Shown: positions 26,530-35,381 of the stretch, in pieces
Numbering within the stretch: the first letter of the stretch is position 1
Layout: every line of letters begins with the position of its first letter
Assembly (NCBI RefSeq): GCF_900108855.1
Contig: NZ_FNXY01000002.1
Location: 372,001-436,000 of the forward strand
Source: Dyadobacter koreensis
GTDB lineage: Bacteria; Bacteroidota; Bacteroidia; Cytophagales; Spirosomataceae
DNA: 64,000 nucleotides
Direction: 5' to 3'
Made by a program: the position numbers and the translations under genes
Notes under the pieces: model-generated
The model's database searches: none
What the model saw: only the letters and a program-made list of their open reading frames with translations
Told to the model about the DNA's origin: nothing

Positions 26530-27447
26530 ATGAAGAAAATCAAATTCGCCTTCAATTTATTATCCGAAAGTTTCAGTGAATTCATGAATGACAACGGGCT
26601 CAAATTAAGTGCTGCCTTGTCTTATTACACAGTGTTCTCTTTGGCGCCGATGCTGCTGGTAATCATTTCAATTTTTAGTTTGTTTTTTGGAAGAGATGCC
26701 ATTCAAGGTGAATTGTTCGGGCAAATACGTGGGTTAGTTGGAGACAATGCCGCAGCTCAGTTGCAGGAAATCCTGAAAAATGCAGAGGTTTCCAATAAAT
26801 CCGGTGTTGCGGCAGCAATTGGTATTGGCACGTTGGTTATTGGTGCGACTGGGGTTTTTGCGGAAATCCAGGACTCAATTAATTTCATTTGGTCAATTAA
26901 GGCAAAACCTAAAAAGGGCTGGCTGCAATATTTGAAAAATCGCTTGCTATCCTTCTCGATTATCTTGACACTGGGTTTTCTTCTCCTGGTTTCTCTTGGT
27001 GTCAATGCGATGGTCGATTTGTTAAGCGCACAGCTCGCGCAATATTTTTCGGAAGCTTCTGTAATCCTTTTTTATATTATAAACCTGGCGATTGTTTTGG
27101 CGATCATAACAGCACTTTTCACCGTAATTTTCAAAGTACTTCCGGACGGATACTTGCGCTGGAAAGAATGTCTGGTAGGTGCAGGTTTTACGGCAACCTT
27201 ATTTCTGATCGGTAAATTTGTAATCACTTTTTATATTGGAAAAGCAGACCTTGGCGCAACCTATGGCACTTCTGCATCTATCGTCATATTGTTGACCTGG
27301 GTTTATTACTCCTCGATTATACTCTATTTTGGTGCTGAGTTTACAAAAGTATATGCCAAATTGGATGGCGTGGAAATTGCTCCAAACCAACATGCAGTGC
27401 TTATCGTAAGAAAAGAAATTGATCAGGAAACAGGGAAAGCGGTATAG
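26530..27447 (+). CDS. YihY/BrkB family inner-membrane protein
   Basis: A 305-residue protein with about six membrane helices. The N-terminus has the family pattern LSAALSYYTVFSLAPMLLVI, with charged loops after the first helices (GTLVIGATGVFAEIQDSINFIW). The C-terminus has GKADLGATYGTSASIVILLTW, the family's conserved last helices. Often annotated as a possible transporter or, wrongly, ribonuclease BN; the true role is unsettled. It is a monocistronic gene, convergent with sppA across a long bidirectional terminator. Confidence 0.9.
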   Translation: MKKIKFAFNLLSESFSEFMNDNGLKLSAALSYYTVFSLAPMLLVIISIFSLFFGRDAIQGELFGQIRGLVGDNAAAQLQEILKNAEVSNKSGVAAAIGIGTLVIGATGVFAEIQDSINFIWSIKAKPKKGWLQYLKNRLLSFSIILTLGFLLLVSLGVNAMVDLLSAQLAQYFSEASVILFYIINLAIVLAIITALFTVIFKVLPDGYLRWKECLVGAGFTATLFLIGKFVITFYIGKADLGATYGTSASIVILLTWVYYSSIILYFGAEFTKVYAKLDGVEIAPNQHAVLIVRKEIDQETGKAV

Positions 27448-27459
27448 TTCGCTAAGCAG

Positions 27460-27513
27460 ATCGCATAAAAAAATCCCTGGTCGTTACTGAGACCAGGGAT
27501 TTTTTTATGCGAT
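27460..27513. terminator. Bidirectional terminator with a 23-bp perfect inverted repeat
   Basis: The arms at 27460-27482 and 27491-27513 are perfectly complementary over 23 bp, with an 8-nt loop GTTACTGA. The central CCCTGGTC/GACCAGGG part is flanked by A7/T7 tracts, which supply T runs in both directions. It lies between the convergent yihY-like and sppA genes. Confidence 0.9.
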
Positions 27514-27523
27514 ACGATTATAC

Positions 27524-29290
27524 TTATCTGATTACCAATTCAAAAGGCATTCTGGTTTGTGTGCCTCCCATGTTCATCAATTTTTTATACATTTTGACAT
27601 AAGAAGAAAGGTCGCCCAGGTTTTTGTCCATCGCTTTTTCTTCTGAATCGTCCATCATTTTTGAAAGTAATTCCTCGAATGGCTTTTTCTTTTCAGGATA
27701 GTAACGCACACGATAATCGCCGTCCTTTAATTTAGCCGCTTTAGCCGCTATTTTGATAGCATCGTCAACGCCGCCAAGTTCGTCAACCAATCCGTTTGCT
27801 TTTGCTTCCACACCAGACCAAACACGGCCTTGTGCCAGACTTCTCAGTTTCTCCACCGGCATTTTTCTGCCAGCGGCAGCTTTTGCAGTGAATTTTTCAT
27901 AACCCTCGTTTACGCTTTTCTGTATCATCGATTTCTCAAACTCAGTCATGTCACGAGTCGCAGTTGGCCAATCCGCATGTTCGCTGGTTTTTACCGCATC
28001 GAACGTAACACCCAACTTATTGTTCATGAAGTCTTTTACATTGAAAATAAGTCCGAAAATTCCGATTGATCCTGTGATCGTATTAGGTTGAGCGACAATT
28101 TTATCGCAGCCCATCGCCATATAATATCCTCCGGATGCTGCTACATCAGACATTGACGCAATAACCGGTTTTTTCTTTGCGGTAAGTTGAATTTCTCTCC
28201 ACATCACATCCGAAGCGAGCGCGCTTCCACCGGGAGAATTGATACGAATGACAATGGCTTTGATCTTATCATTATCGCGAATCTTTTTTAGTTCTTTTAC
28301 AAAATCATCCGAACCGATCGACTCGCTGCTTCCTTTTCCTGAATTAATTTCTCCCTCTGCAACCAAAACACCAACCCGGTTATTGAAATCACCCTCTTCC
28401 GGTTTTGCGTCAGATTTCATATATTTATCAACACCGATGTAAGAAATATTTTTATCCGCATCGATACTTAAATCTTTCTTGATAACTGTTTCAAATTCAT
28501 CCCAGTATCCAAGATTTGTTACCAGTTTATTTTTTAGTGCAGCTTCCGGATTTTCAATTGTAAGCGAGTCAGCAAAATTTTTCAATCTGTCTACCGGTAC
28601 GCTGCGGGAAGTTGAAACATTCTTTAAGAAATTACCATAAATAGCTCCGATCAATTCTGCGGACTGCTTTTTGCTGGAATCGCTCATGTTTTCACGCGAG
28701 AACATTTCGATTGCGCTTTTGAAAGATCCTACGCGAAAAACTTCCGGCTTGATTTCAAGTTTATCAAACGTTCCTTTGTAAAAACTATACTCTGCCGACA
28801 TCCCGTTCCATTCCATACCTCCTGCTGGATTCAGATAAATTTTGTCTGCAACAGAAGCCAGGTAGTATCCTTTTTCCGAATAGGACTCACCGTAAGCAAC
28901 GACAAATTTTTTCGATTTTTTGAATTCTAAAAGCTGATTTCTGATTTCTTCCAACGTTGCCCAACCTGCTGCCGGGCCTTCCGCTTTAAGATAAATTCCC
29001 TTGATTTTGCTGTCTTTCTGAGCGCTTTTCAAGGCGTCAATAATATCTTTTAAACCTGTTACATTTTCATTTCCTGCGAATGGGCCGCCGATATCTGCCA
29101 AAGGATTTTCGACACCGATTTCCTGAATAGGTTTGTTCAGATCAAGCTTTAAAACCGATTTTTCTTCGACAACCACTTTCTCTTCCGAAGAAAGCATCGA
29201 ACCAATACCGATGAGAATAAAAATTGATATAACGAAGAAGGCAAAGATGCCGACAAGCGTTGCGAGGACGTATTTAAAAAACTGTAACAT
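27524..29290 (-). CDS. sppA: Signal peptide peptidase SppA, long (67K) type
   Basis: Membrane-bound serine protease that degrades cleaved signal peptides. The 588 residues hold two tandem ClpP-like domains, as in the E. coli long form. An N-terminal membrane helix spans about 8-30. The general-base Lys is in FRVGSFKSAIE of the first domain and the nucleophile Ser in DVAASGGYYMAMG of the second, followed by TGSIGIFG. The frame extends to a GTG at 29320, but the ATG at 29290 directly starts the helix (MLQFFKYVLATL) and is preferred. The active sites face the periplasm. Confidence 0.93.
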   Translation of the reverse strand: MLQFFKYVLATLVGIFAFFVISIFILIGIGSMLSSEEKVVVEEKSVLKLDLNKPIQEIGVENPLADIGGPFAGNENVTGLKDIIDALKSAQKDSKIKGIYLKAEGPAAGWATLEEIRNQLLEFKKSKKFVVAYGESYSEKGYYLASVADKIYLNPAGGMEWNGMSAEYSFYKGTFDKLEIKPEVFRVGSFKSAIEMFSRENMSDSSKKQSAELIGAIYGNFLKNVSTSRSVPVDRLKNFADSLTIENPEAALKNKLVTNLGYWDEFETVIKKDLSIDADKNISYIGVDKYMKSDAKPEEGDFNNRVGVLVAEGEINSGKGSSESIGSDDFVKELKKIRDNDKIKAIVIRINSPGGSALASDVMWREIQLTAKKKPVIASMSDVAASGGYYMAMGCDKIVAQPNTITGSIGIFGLIFNVKDFMNNKLGVTFDAVKTSEHADWPTATRDMTEFEKSMIQKSVNEGYEKFTAKAAAGRKMPVEKLRSLAQGRVWSGVEAKANGLVDELGGVDDAIKIAAKAAKLKDGDYRVRYYPEKKKPFEELLSKMMDDSEEKAMDKNLGDLSSYVKMYKKLMNMGGTQTRMPFELVIR

Positions 29291-29499
29291 ACCGATGTAT
29301 AGCAATGATTTTAGATTCACAGATATTAATTCAACAAAATTAAGTATTTATTGTGCCAGATATGGTATGAAATAATGTTCGAAGGTAATTTTAGTTAAAT
29401 GAGTGGTAAAATTTCTATGTCAGATATTTTTTCTATTTATTTACCAGTCATCCTCAAATTACCTCTATCTGATTCTTTATTTTTGTAGAAAATATACCG

Positions 29500-30006
29500 A
29501 TGAAAAAAACTTTGATACTTGTGCGCCACGCCGCGGCCGAAGACCAGAAATTAATGGTTCGGGATTTTGAAAGAGAATTGGTGGGAAAAGGCAAAACGGA
29601 TTCATCAGCGATGGGCAGATGGCTGGTGGGAAAAGGTATCAGTCCGGATTATTTCGTATCAAGTCCGGCGGCTCGCGCTTATCAGACGGCTGTGATTATG
29701 GGTGATCAATTGCATTTTCAGGCATCAGAAATTGTCAAAGTCGATGTTTTGTATGATGGCGGACCGAGGGGATATTTAAGTGCTGTGAACGCGTTGCCGG
29801 AATCCAGCAATGTCGTTGCACTTTTTGGACACAATCCGGATATAACTTATTTTGGAGAATATCTTTCAGGAAAAGATCTGGATTCGATGTCAAAATGTAG
29901 TCTGGTGATTATAGATTTTGAAAACCAGGACTGGGCAGAGGTTTCTGCAAAAACGGGCCGATTTATTTTATATCAAACTCCCAAAGAATTGCGGGATTTA
30001 AATTAG
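29500..30006 (+). CDS. SixA-like histidine phosphatase
   Basis: A 168-residue phosphoglycerate mutase-like protein. The start LILVRHAAAE holds the catalytic RH motif, PDYFVSSPAARAYQTA the second Arg region, and VALFGHNPDI the second catalytic His. The small size and missing insertions match SixA, which dephosphorylates His residues of phosphotransfer proteins. The target here is not known. Its stop is followed 2 bp later by the ATG of a small membrane protein, so they form an operon. Confidence 0.88.
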   Translation: MKKTLILVRHAAAEDQKLMVRDFERELVGKGKTDSSAMGRWLVGKGISPDYFVSSPAARAYQTAVIMGDQLHFQASEIVKVDVLYDGGPRGYLSAVNALPESSNVVALFGHNPDITYFGEYLSGKDLDSMSKCSLVIIDFENQDWAEVSAKTGRFILYQTPKELRDLN

Positions 30007-30008
30007 TG

Positions 30009-30215
30009 ATGGAAGAAAAACCAAACCGTAACCGCCGGATTTTTATCATCGTATTCATCCTTTTTGTATCGCTGTTTATTTATATCAGTTACGATATGGC
30101 GAGCAGAACTACGGCGCCGTGGAACAAACCAAAACAACTTGAACGCGCCTTACCGATCAATGCTCCGGAAACGGATACGTTAGGACTGGACTCGATGTTG
30201 AGAGAAGTCAAATAA
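30009..30215 (+). CDS. Small single-span membrane protein, unknown function
   Basis: A 68-residue protein starting at the ATG at 30009 (a GTG directly before it also fits). It has a basic cytoplasmic start (EEKPNRNRRI), one membrane helix at about 11-28 (FIIVFILFVSLFIYISYD) and a short outer tail ending GLDSMLREVK. No domain is recognised. It follows the SixA-like phosphatase gene almost without a gap. Confidence 0.7.
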   Translation: MEEKPNRNRRIFIIVFILFVSLFIYISYDMASRTTAPWNKPKQLERALPINAPETDTLGLDSMLREVK

Positions 30216-30226
30216 TTATTGACCTG

Positions 30227-31123
30227 TTATTTTCTCGGGTGAAATTCGGTGATAATTTGTCTTAAATAGTCGCGGTCAAGATGGGTGTATATTTCCGTAG
30301 TTGTTATGGATTCGTGGCCAAGCATTTCCTGCACAGCACGCAGACTTGCCCCGCCTTCGATCAAATGCGTGGCAAAGGAATGACGGAAAGTATGGGGACT
30401 TACGTTCTTGGAAATTCCTGCTTTTTCTGCGGCGTCTTTTATAATTAAAAAAACCATAACGCGGGAGAGCTGGCCGCCGCGTCGGTTTAAAAAAACAATA
30501 TCTTCACTTTCTTTTTTTGCTTCGATTTCGCTGCGTACGTGATCGAGGTAAAGCTGCGTGTATCTGATCGCTTCTTTCCCGATCGGAACAAGTCTGACTT
30601 TATCTCCTTTTCCTAAAATCCGTATAAATCCGATATCAAAATAGCAAAAAGTTAGTTGAAGGCCGACTAACTCTGAGACGCGTAATCCTGAACTATATAA
30701 AACTTCAATAATAGCCCGGTTGCGTGTTCCTTCTGGCGTAGAATGGTCAATTGCCTGTAAAATCTGCTCAATTTCTTCATAGGAAAGCACGTCAGGCAGT
30801 TTGCGCGGCAGACGTGGCGCTTCGATTAATTCGGTTGGATCTTCCGTGATTTCATTTTCCAGTATCAGGTATTTATAAAATGCTTTGATGCCGGATAACA
30901 TTCTGGCCTGGGTATGCGCTGACAAACCTAATTCAGATAAATATTTAAGAAATGCCAGTAAATGTTCTTCTTTGATATCGGCAGGAGATAGGTTTATTGT
31001 CGCTAATTCAAGATATTCAGCAAGTTTTTCAGTGTCGCGAATGTATGCCTGCACGGAATTGTCAGAAAATGACCTTTCGAGTCGCAGGTAATTTTTAAAA
31101 TGTTTGATGTAGCTTTGCCACAT
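30227..31123 (-). CDS. xerD: Site-specific tyrosine recombinase XerD
   Basis: Resolves chromosome dimers at dif with XerC and FtsK. The 298-residue length is standard. An N-terminal SAM-like core-binding domain covers about 1-90 and the catalytic domain 110-298. Catalytic residues read in order: Arg148 (SSGLRVSEL), Lys172 or Lys175 (GKGDKVRL), His244 and Arg247 (SPHTFRHSF), His270 (MLGHESITT) and nucleophile Tyr279 (EIYTHLD). No attachment site, cassette array or phage gene is adjacent, so this is the housekeeping enzyme rather than an integrase. It is divergent from aroQ. Confidence 0.92.
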   Translation of the reverse strand: MWQSYIKHFKNYLRLERSFSDNSVQAYIRDTEKLAEYLELATINLSPADIKEEHLLAFLKYLSELGLSAHTQARMLSGIKAFYKYLILENEITEDPTELIEAPRLPRKLPDVLSYEEIEQILQAIDHSTPEGTRNRAIIEVLYSSGLRVSELVGLQLTFCYFDIGFIRILGKGDKVRLVPIGKEAIRYTQLYLDHVRSEIEAKKESEDIVFLNRRGGQLSRVMVFLIIKDAAEKAGISKNVSPHTFRHSFATHLIEGGASLRAVQEMLGHESITTTEIYTHLDRDYLRQIITEFHPRK

Positions 31124-31207
31124 AATAATACCGAATAGTTCTCTGGTGAGTGAATTTTCAGTTCACGAATTTGTTTAATCTGTAAATGTAAGGCCCGATC
31201 TTGCTGT

Positions 31208-31624
31208 ATGAAAAAAATATTAATTCTTAATGGTCCGAATCTTAATCTTCTAGGCACGCGTGAACCAACCGTTTATGGGAAACAGACTTTCGAAGACTAT
31301 TTTCAGGCGCTTAAAAACGAATTTCCCAAAACCCAATTACATTACTACCAGTCAAATCACGAAGGTGATCTAATTGACAAAATTCATGAAGTCGGTTTTT
31401 CTTTTGATGGAATTATTGTAAATGCCGGTGGTTATTCCCATACATCCGTTGCGCTTGCGGATGCTTTATCCGCTGTTACAACACCAGCTGTCGAAGTACA
31501 CATTTCTAATATCCATGCCCGTGAAAAATTCCGCCACCATAGTTTTCTGACAGATCGCTGCAAAGGGATGATTTGTGGTTTGGGGTTAAAAGGTTACGAA
31601 ATGGCTGTGCGCTACTTTCTGTAA
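31208..31624 (+). CDS. aroQ: Type II 3-dehydroquinate dehydratase
   Basis: Converts 3-dehydroquinate to 3-dehydroshikimate in the shikimate pathway as a cytoplasmic dodecamer. The 138 residues match the short type II enzyme. Motifs are LILNGPNLNLLGTREPTVYG with the catalytic Tyr and Arg, IIVNAGGYSHTSVALADAL, and EVHISNIHAREKFRHHS with the catalytic His and Glu region. Its stop codon touches the stop codon of the convergent M14 peptidase gene with no bases between. pheA at 61 kb belongs to the same aromatic pathway, further down. Confidence 0.95.
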   Translation: MKKILILNGPNLNLLGTREPTVYGKQTFEDYFQALKNEFPKTQLHYYQSNHEGDLIDKIHEVGFSFDGIIVNAGGYSHTSVALADALSAVTTPAVEVHISNIHAREKFRHHSFLTDRCKGMICGLGLKGYEMAVRYFL

Positions 31625-34132
31625 CTAACGGAAAATAGCGTTACTAAAAAGTATTTTACCATTGTACAGCATTCCGCGAAAAAGCGGGTCATCCATCAGG
31701 TACACAACATGTCCCTGACCCATTTTCTGTACGCCCATAATTAACGTATTTTTTAGCTTTTCGGTCGCTTTATTTCCTACGAATCCAGCTTTGTATCCCG
31801 TTTCAGAAAGGTAGCCTACGTTCCATCCCTCTGACAAATAGTCAATACCGTAAGCGTTTCTGACGATGCTGAAATATTCTTTGCCGCAACCAAATGCGAG
31901 CGGATGCGTTGTATCCATAGTAACCTGATACATACTTCCGGGAGAGGAATAACTACTTTCATCCCGCTCTCTGGCGCCGAATTTTCTAAATGGGTCTGTA
32001 TTTTTTTTCGGACCGGACATCTTTCTGGAAATATCAAAACCCGGCTTGTTTAAAAAGGCTTCGTTAGCATTTTCCATCACAATAAGCCTGCCACCTCTTT
32101 TGATCCAATCCTGCAAAGCAGTTAGCATTTTATCATTCAGAATACCCAAATAATTTCCATCCGGTAAAATCAAAACATTGACCTGATCCAAAGGGAGCTG
32201 AGCGATTTTATTTGACGAAATTAAAGTCAGAGGATATTTTATCTGCTGTTCAAAATAATGCCATACTGCCCCCAGCGAAGTCGTCGAAATTCCCTCTCCA
32301 TACAACGTGACGACTTTTGGGGGAGTTATGGAAACGACTTCATCGGATCCATAATCAACACCAGAGCTTACGGATCCTGTGGATGTTGGAAATAATTTTA
32401 TGCGATGTTTCGTAGCTAGCGAGGTAACTAAGCTATCAAAATTATAAACACTGTTTCCCTTTTTGGTAATGATCAGAGTTCCCGCATCAAACGAAGTATT
32501 ATTCGCTTCGAATGGAACATTTGAACTGCGAACCAGGATTTTTCTTTTCAATAATTCTGAAAGAAATACAGCACCATTGACACTATTCCACCGGGCAAGG
32601 TACGCGTAAGGTTTTGCAGCAGGAATATTATTATCAATTTTTTCAGGTTGATATGGTGACGATGTAAGCTTTTCTTTAATACCATATGCCTGTAAACCAT
32701 ATAGATAGGAGAGCCCCCAACTGGTAATGTCGTACGTGATCGAATCTTCCAGAATGGGCTGCGCTTCAAAAAGTATTTTAAGTAAATTGGATTTTGGCTG
32801 ATAGGCACTGATCAACAGATCGTTTGTCTCCGTTTTGATGTTTTGTTCCGTGAGATTTGTCAGCTCTGTGCCTTTCAGGGTCAGACTCTTTCCGGTAATC
32901 CCATATTCAAAACCTTGTTTGGTAAGCCATTCGCTGAAAGCCCTGACACGTTCCTCATTTCCCTGATTTTTGATGAGGTATGTTTTGTAGCTGCCAGTCG
33001 GCTTTTGAACCGCATTGTCATAAAAGTTGATGAACTCGCTAACGATCTTTTCTTTTTGTGCAGAAATAGTTTCCAATGTCGCCAGACTCGTTATGTAGTG
33101 ATGTTCAATGCGGCTTTTAAGTGTGAGCGTATCGTTTTGGTCAGGGCGGGAAAGCGCCAGACCTCCGCGACCGCCGCCGCCTTGTTCATAGGTTATTCCG
33201 ATAGCGCCGTTGTACGTTGGCCATGTGTCGCCATAACTTGGATAAAATAAATCGTAATCTTTTTTTGAGAAGTAGGTCCAGTTTCTCTGATCGAAGTATT
33301 TTCGGCAATTCTTGCCCAGAATTTCATTGAATTCTCGTTGCCATTTGGTGATGTCCTGATGATATGGCTTCGCGGCAGGCGGGAAATAGTAACTCCGGGC
33401 GGAACCCATTTCGTGAAAATCGGCATGTAAATGCGGCATCCATTGATTATAAAAGGCAACACGCTCCTGCGTTTCTTTCTGCGTTTGCCAAGCCCAGTCT
33501 CTATTCAGGTCGAACAAGTAGTGGTTAAAACGTCCTCCTGGCCACGGTTCGTCATGCTCCAATGCAAAAGGTGTCACATCAGGAACGGCGTTCTGAACGC
33601 GATTATACCACGAAACATAGCGCTCACGACCGTCCGGATTGCTGCATGGATCCAGAATGACAACCGTGTTCTTTAAGATTTCCTGTGTTAAAGTATTTGT
33701 TTTGTTCAATAATTCATGAAGCACTTTCATGGCTGTTTCCGAAGAAACCGCTTCATTCCCGTGTATATTGTAGCCAAGCCACGCTATCGCCGGTGTTTTT
33801 TCATTTGATGTGCTGCCGGTCGCTGAAACGCCGGCAGTCAATTTTATACTTTTTAAATGATTACTTCGGATATCTTCCAGACGCGATAGATTTTGGGGAG
33901 AAGCCACAATAGCGACCATCAGCGGCCTGCCTTCGTACGTACTTCCGTATTGAATTAACTTCACCCGATCAGGATTTTGGGCAGCGATGTTTTTATAATA
34001 TTCCAGAACCTGGTGATGAAAGGTAAACTTATCTCCCAGAGGATAGCCCAAAAATTGTTCAGGCGTTATGTTCTGGGCATTGACTTGAAGAAAAACAAAT
34101 GTGAGTAACAAGCCGTAAATATATCGGATCAT
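31625..34132 (-). CDS. Secreted M14 zinc carboxypeptidase
   Basis: An 835-residue exported metallopeptidase. It has a signal peptide (about 1-19, ending VNAQ) and an M14 catalytic domain with the zinc pair His124/Glu127 (NIHGNEAVSSE). The third zinc ligand is a later His around LHADFHEMGS, and the catalytic Glu lies near ITYEQGGGGRGG. The C-terminal half has a GATase/DJ-1-like region (VLILPDGNYL, LQDWIKRGGRLIVMENA), as in long Bacteroidota M14 proteins. It is expected to trim peptides in the periplasm or outside. The gene ends directly against aroQ. Confidence 0.9.
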   Translation of the reverse strand: MIRYIYGLLLTFVFLQVNAQNITPEQFLGYPLGDKFTFHHQVLEYYKNIAAQNPDRVKLIQYGSTYEGRPLMVAIVASPQNLSRLEDIRSNHLKSIKLTAGVSATGSTSNEKTPAIAWLGYNIHGNEAVSSETAMKVLHELLNKTNTLTQEILKNTVVILDPCSNPDGRERYVSWYNRVQNAVPDVTPFALEHDEPWPGGRFNHYLFDLNRDWAWQTQKETQERVAFYNQWMPHLHADFHEMGSARSYYFPPAAKPYHQDITKWQREFNEILGKNCRKYFDQRNWTYFSKKDYDLFYPSYGDTWPTYNGAIGITYEQGGGGRGGLALSRPDQNDTLTLKSRIEHHYITSLATLETISAQKEKIVSEFINFYDNAVQKPTGSYKTYLIKNQGNEERVRAFSEWLTKQGFEYGITGKSLTLKGTELTNLTEQNIKTETNDLLISAYQPKSNLLKILFEAQPILEDSITYDITSWGLSYLYGLQAYGIKEKLTSSPYQPEKIDNNIPAAKPYAYLARWNSVNGAVFLSELLKRKILVRSSNVPFEANNTSFDAGTLIITKKGNSVYNFDSLVTSLATKHRIKLFPTSTGSVSSGVDYGSDEVVSITPPKVVTLYGEGISTTSLGAVWHYFEQQIKYPLTLISSNKIAQLPLDQVNVLILPDGNYLGILNDKMLTALQDWIKRGGRLIVMENANEAFLNKPGFDISRKMSGPKKNTDPFRKFGARERDESSYSSPGSMYQVTMDTTHPLAFGCGKEYFSIVRNAYGIDYLSEGWNVGYLSETGYKAGFVGNKATEKLKNTLIMGVQKMGQGHVVYLMDDPLFRGMLYNGKILFSNAIFR

Positions 34133-34286
34133 AATAAGCTGGATGGAAAATTGAAATACGCCTTTCCAAATTTAAAAAGTAATAGGAATTTAACATCAGG
34201 TAATAATAGTTAAAAAAAAGTTTTCATTTTAAATCGCTGATAATAAAGGAACTAAAAATTATTTCGAAATTATTTTTATCTGACAT

Positions 34287-34317
34287 TTGGAATTGAAAAA
34301 TCAACCGTGCATATTTG
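34287..34317 (+). promoter_or_regulatory. Putative promoter of the tRNA-Glu gene
   Basis: TTG at 34287-34289, a 20-nt spacer and CATATTTG at 34310-34317 resemble the Bacteroidota primary promoter with one mismatch in the -7 box. It lies about 74 bp before the tRNA. Confidence 0.4.
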
Positions 34318-34390
34318 CACCACGATAACGGAAACGGAGTCGGAAAAAGAAAGAAAAGTGCTTTAATTTAAGCGAAGTAGGAGACCAGTC

Positions 34391-34462
34391 GGCCCATTCG
34401 TCTAGCGGTTAGGACACGACCCTTTCACGGTTGAAACAGGGGTTCGATTCCCCTATGGGTCA
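34391..34462 (+). tRNA. tRNA-Glu (anticodon TTC)
   Basis: The 72-nt sequence folds as a cloverleaf: acceptor arm GGCCCAT/ATGGGTC, D-loop TAGCGGTTAGGA, anticodon loop CCTTTCACG with TTC, and T arm AGGGG-TTCGATT-CCCCT. It decodes GAA and GAG. The CCA end is not encoded. It stands alone and is followed by the GGCCG-TTT-CGGCC hairpin at about 34469-34481 and a strong terminator. Confidence 0.95.
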
Positions 34463-34499
34463 CACGATTGGCCGTTTCGGCCTAGTGTGAAAAATTTAA

Positions 34500-34534
34500 G
34501 ACGCTCTAAATGAAAATTTAGAGCGTCTTTTTTT
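34500..34534 (+). terminator. Rho-independent terminator after tRNA-Glu
   Basis: GACGCTCTAAAT and ATTTAGAGCGTC form a 12-bp perfect stem around GAAA, followed by a run of about eight T. Confidence 0.88.
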
Positions 34535-34874
34535 TTATGGCATGCACTTTGATATTTTGACTTTTGGAGGTCAAAATACTGAATCTTCCTCTTACCACTC
34601 ATCCCCGTTTCCCAACCCTTCGTCTCCCAAACCTTACAGTATGTCGACAGCTGCTTTCTGACGCTCCTCTGACAATTAACATCCTTATATTTTTGCTAAA
34701 ACAAATACTAAAATAAGTCTGATCTGTTACCGCTGATTGTTGTTTTTCGACTAATACCCGAAACCAATAAATATTAAGCCAGCAGCTGCATGTGCGATTT
34801 TGTTTAATGTCGTAACATTTTTAACTGATTGAGATTACAAATCTCTGTAAGTGTATTTTAACAAATCAATAGCC
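34535..34874. other. Intergenic region without recognised features
   Basis: About 340 bp between the tRNA terminator and the small secreted protein gene. It must hold that gene's promoter. No further RNA gene, repeat or ORF of note was seen. Confidence 0.5.
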
Positions 34875-35261
34875 ATGAAAAATTTAAGAATCATTCAACG
34901 GAGAATTTTGCTTACCGCAATTTTCGCTGCAAATTTTGGATTATCATTTATCCAAGCCCAGCCATTACAAGAAGTTCTTCCTCCAAAAGGTTACTGGACA
35001 GTAGAAACAAATCCAAAAAATCCGATCGGATCGATTATTCGTTTTTATACTGAAGATTCCAAACTGGTGTACGAAGAGTATCTGAAAAAGGTCTCACTAG
35101 ATGTGGAACGCCCGAAAACGGTTGTTTTGCTTAATGCGGCTTTGGATGAAGTGTTGATCAGCTTTGAGATTTCGCAGACATCCGTTAAAAATGGAAATGT
35201 CGTGGCCGAATTAAAAAGACGTGGCGTGGATGAGCAGCTTTATGCCGGACGTAAAAATTAA
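34875..35261 (+). CDS. Small exported protein, unknown function
   Basis: The frame is open to a GTG at 34851, but the ATG at 34875 directly starts a signal peptide (MKNLRIIQRRILLTAIFAAN, cleaving after IQAQ), giving 128 residues. The mature part contains PKGYWTVETNPKNPIGSII, a turn-rich start, then a beta-alpha pattern (VVLLNAALDEVLISFEI) and a basic tail. No domain is recognised. The lone gene converges with a metallophosphatase gene. Confidence 0.7.
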   Translation: MKNLRIIQRRILLTAIFAANFGLSFIQAQPLQEVLPPKGYWTVETNPKNPIGSIIRFYTEDSKLVYEEYLKKVSLDVERPKTVVLLNAALDEVLISFEISQTSVKNGNVVAELKRRGVDEQLYAGRKN

Positions 35262-35381
35262 AGGTACTTCATCAACAAATTAAAGGTCAGGCAAAGCAGA
35301 AAGGCGTTTTCAGACCGGATAGGATAAACTCAGCGCTCAGTGTTTTTCTATTTTCTGCTTCGCGTGAATCATTCTCTAAAA

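Noticed and set aside
30227..31123. XerD-like recombinase as a sign of an integrated element
   Set aside because: Standard-length housekeeping XerD with no att-like repeats, cargo or phage genes nearby.
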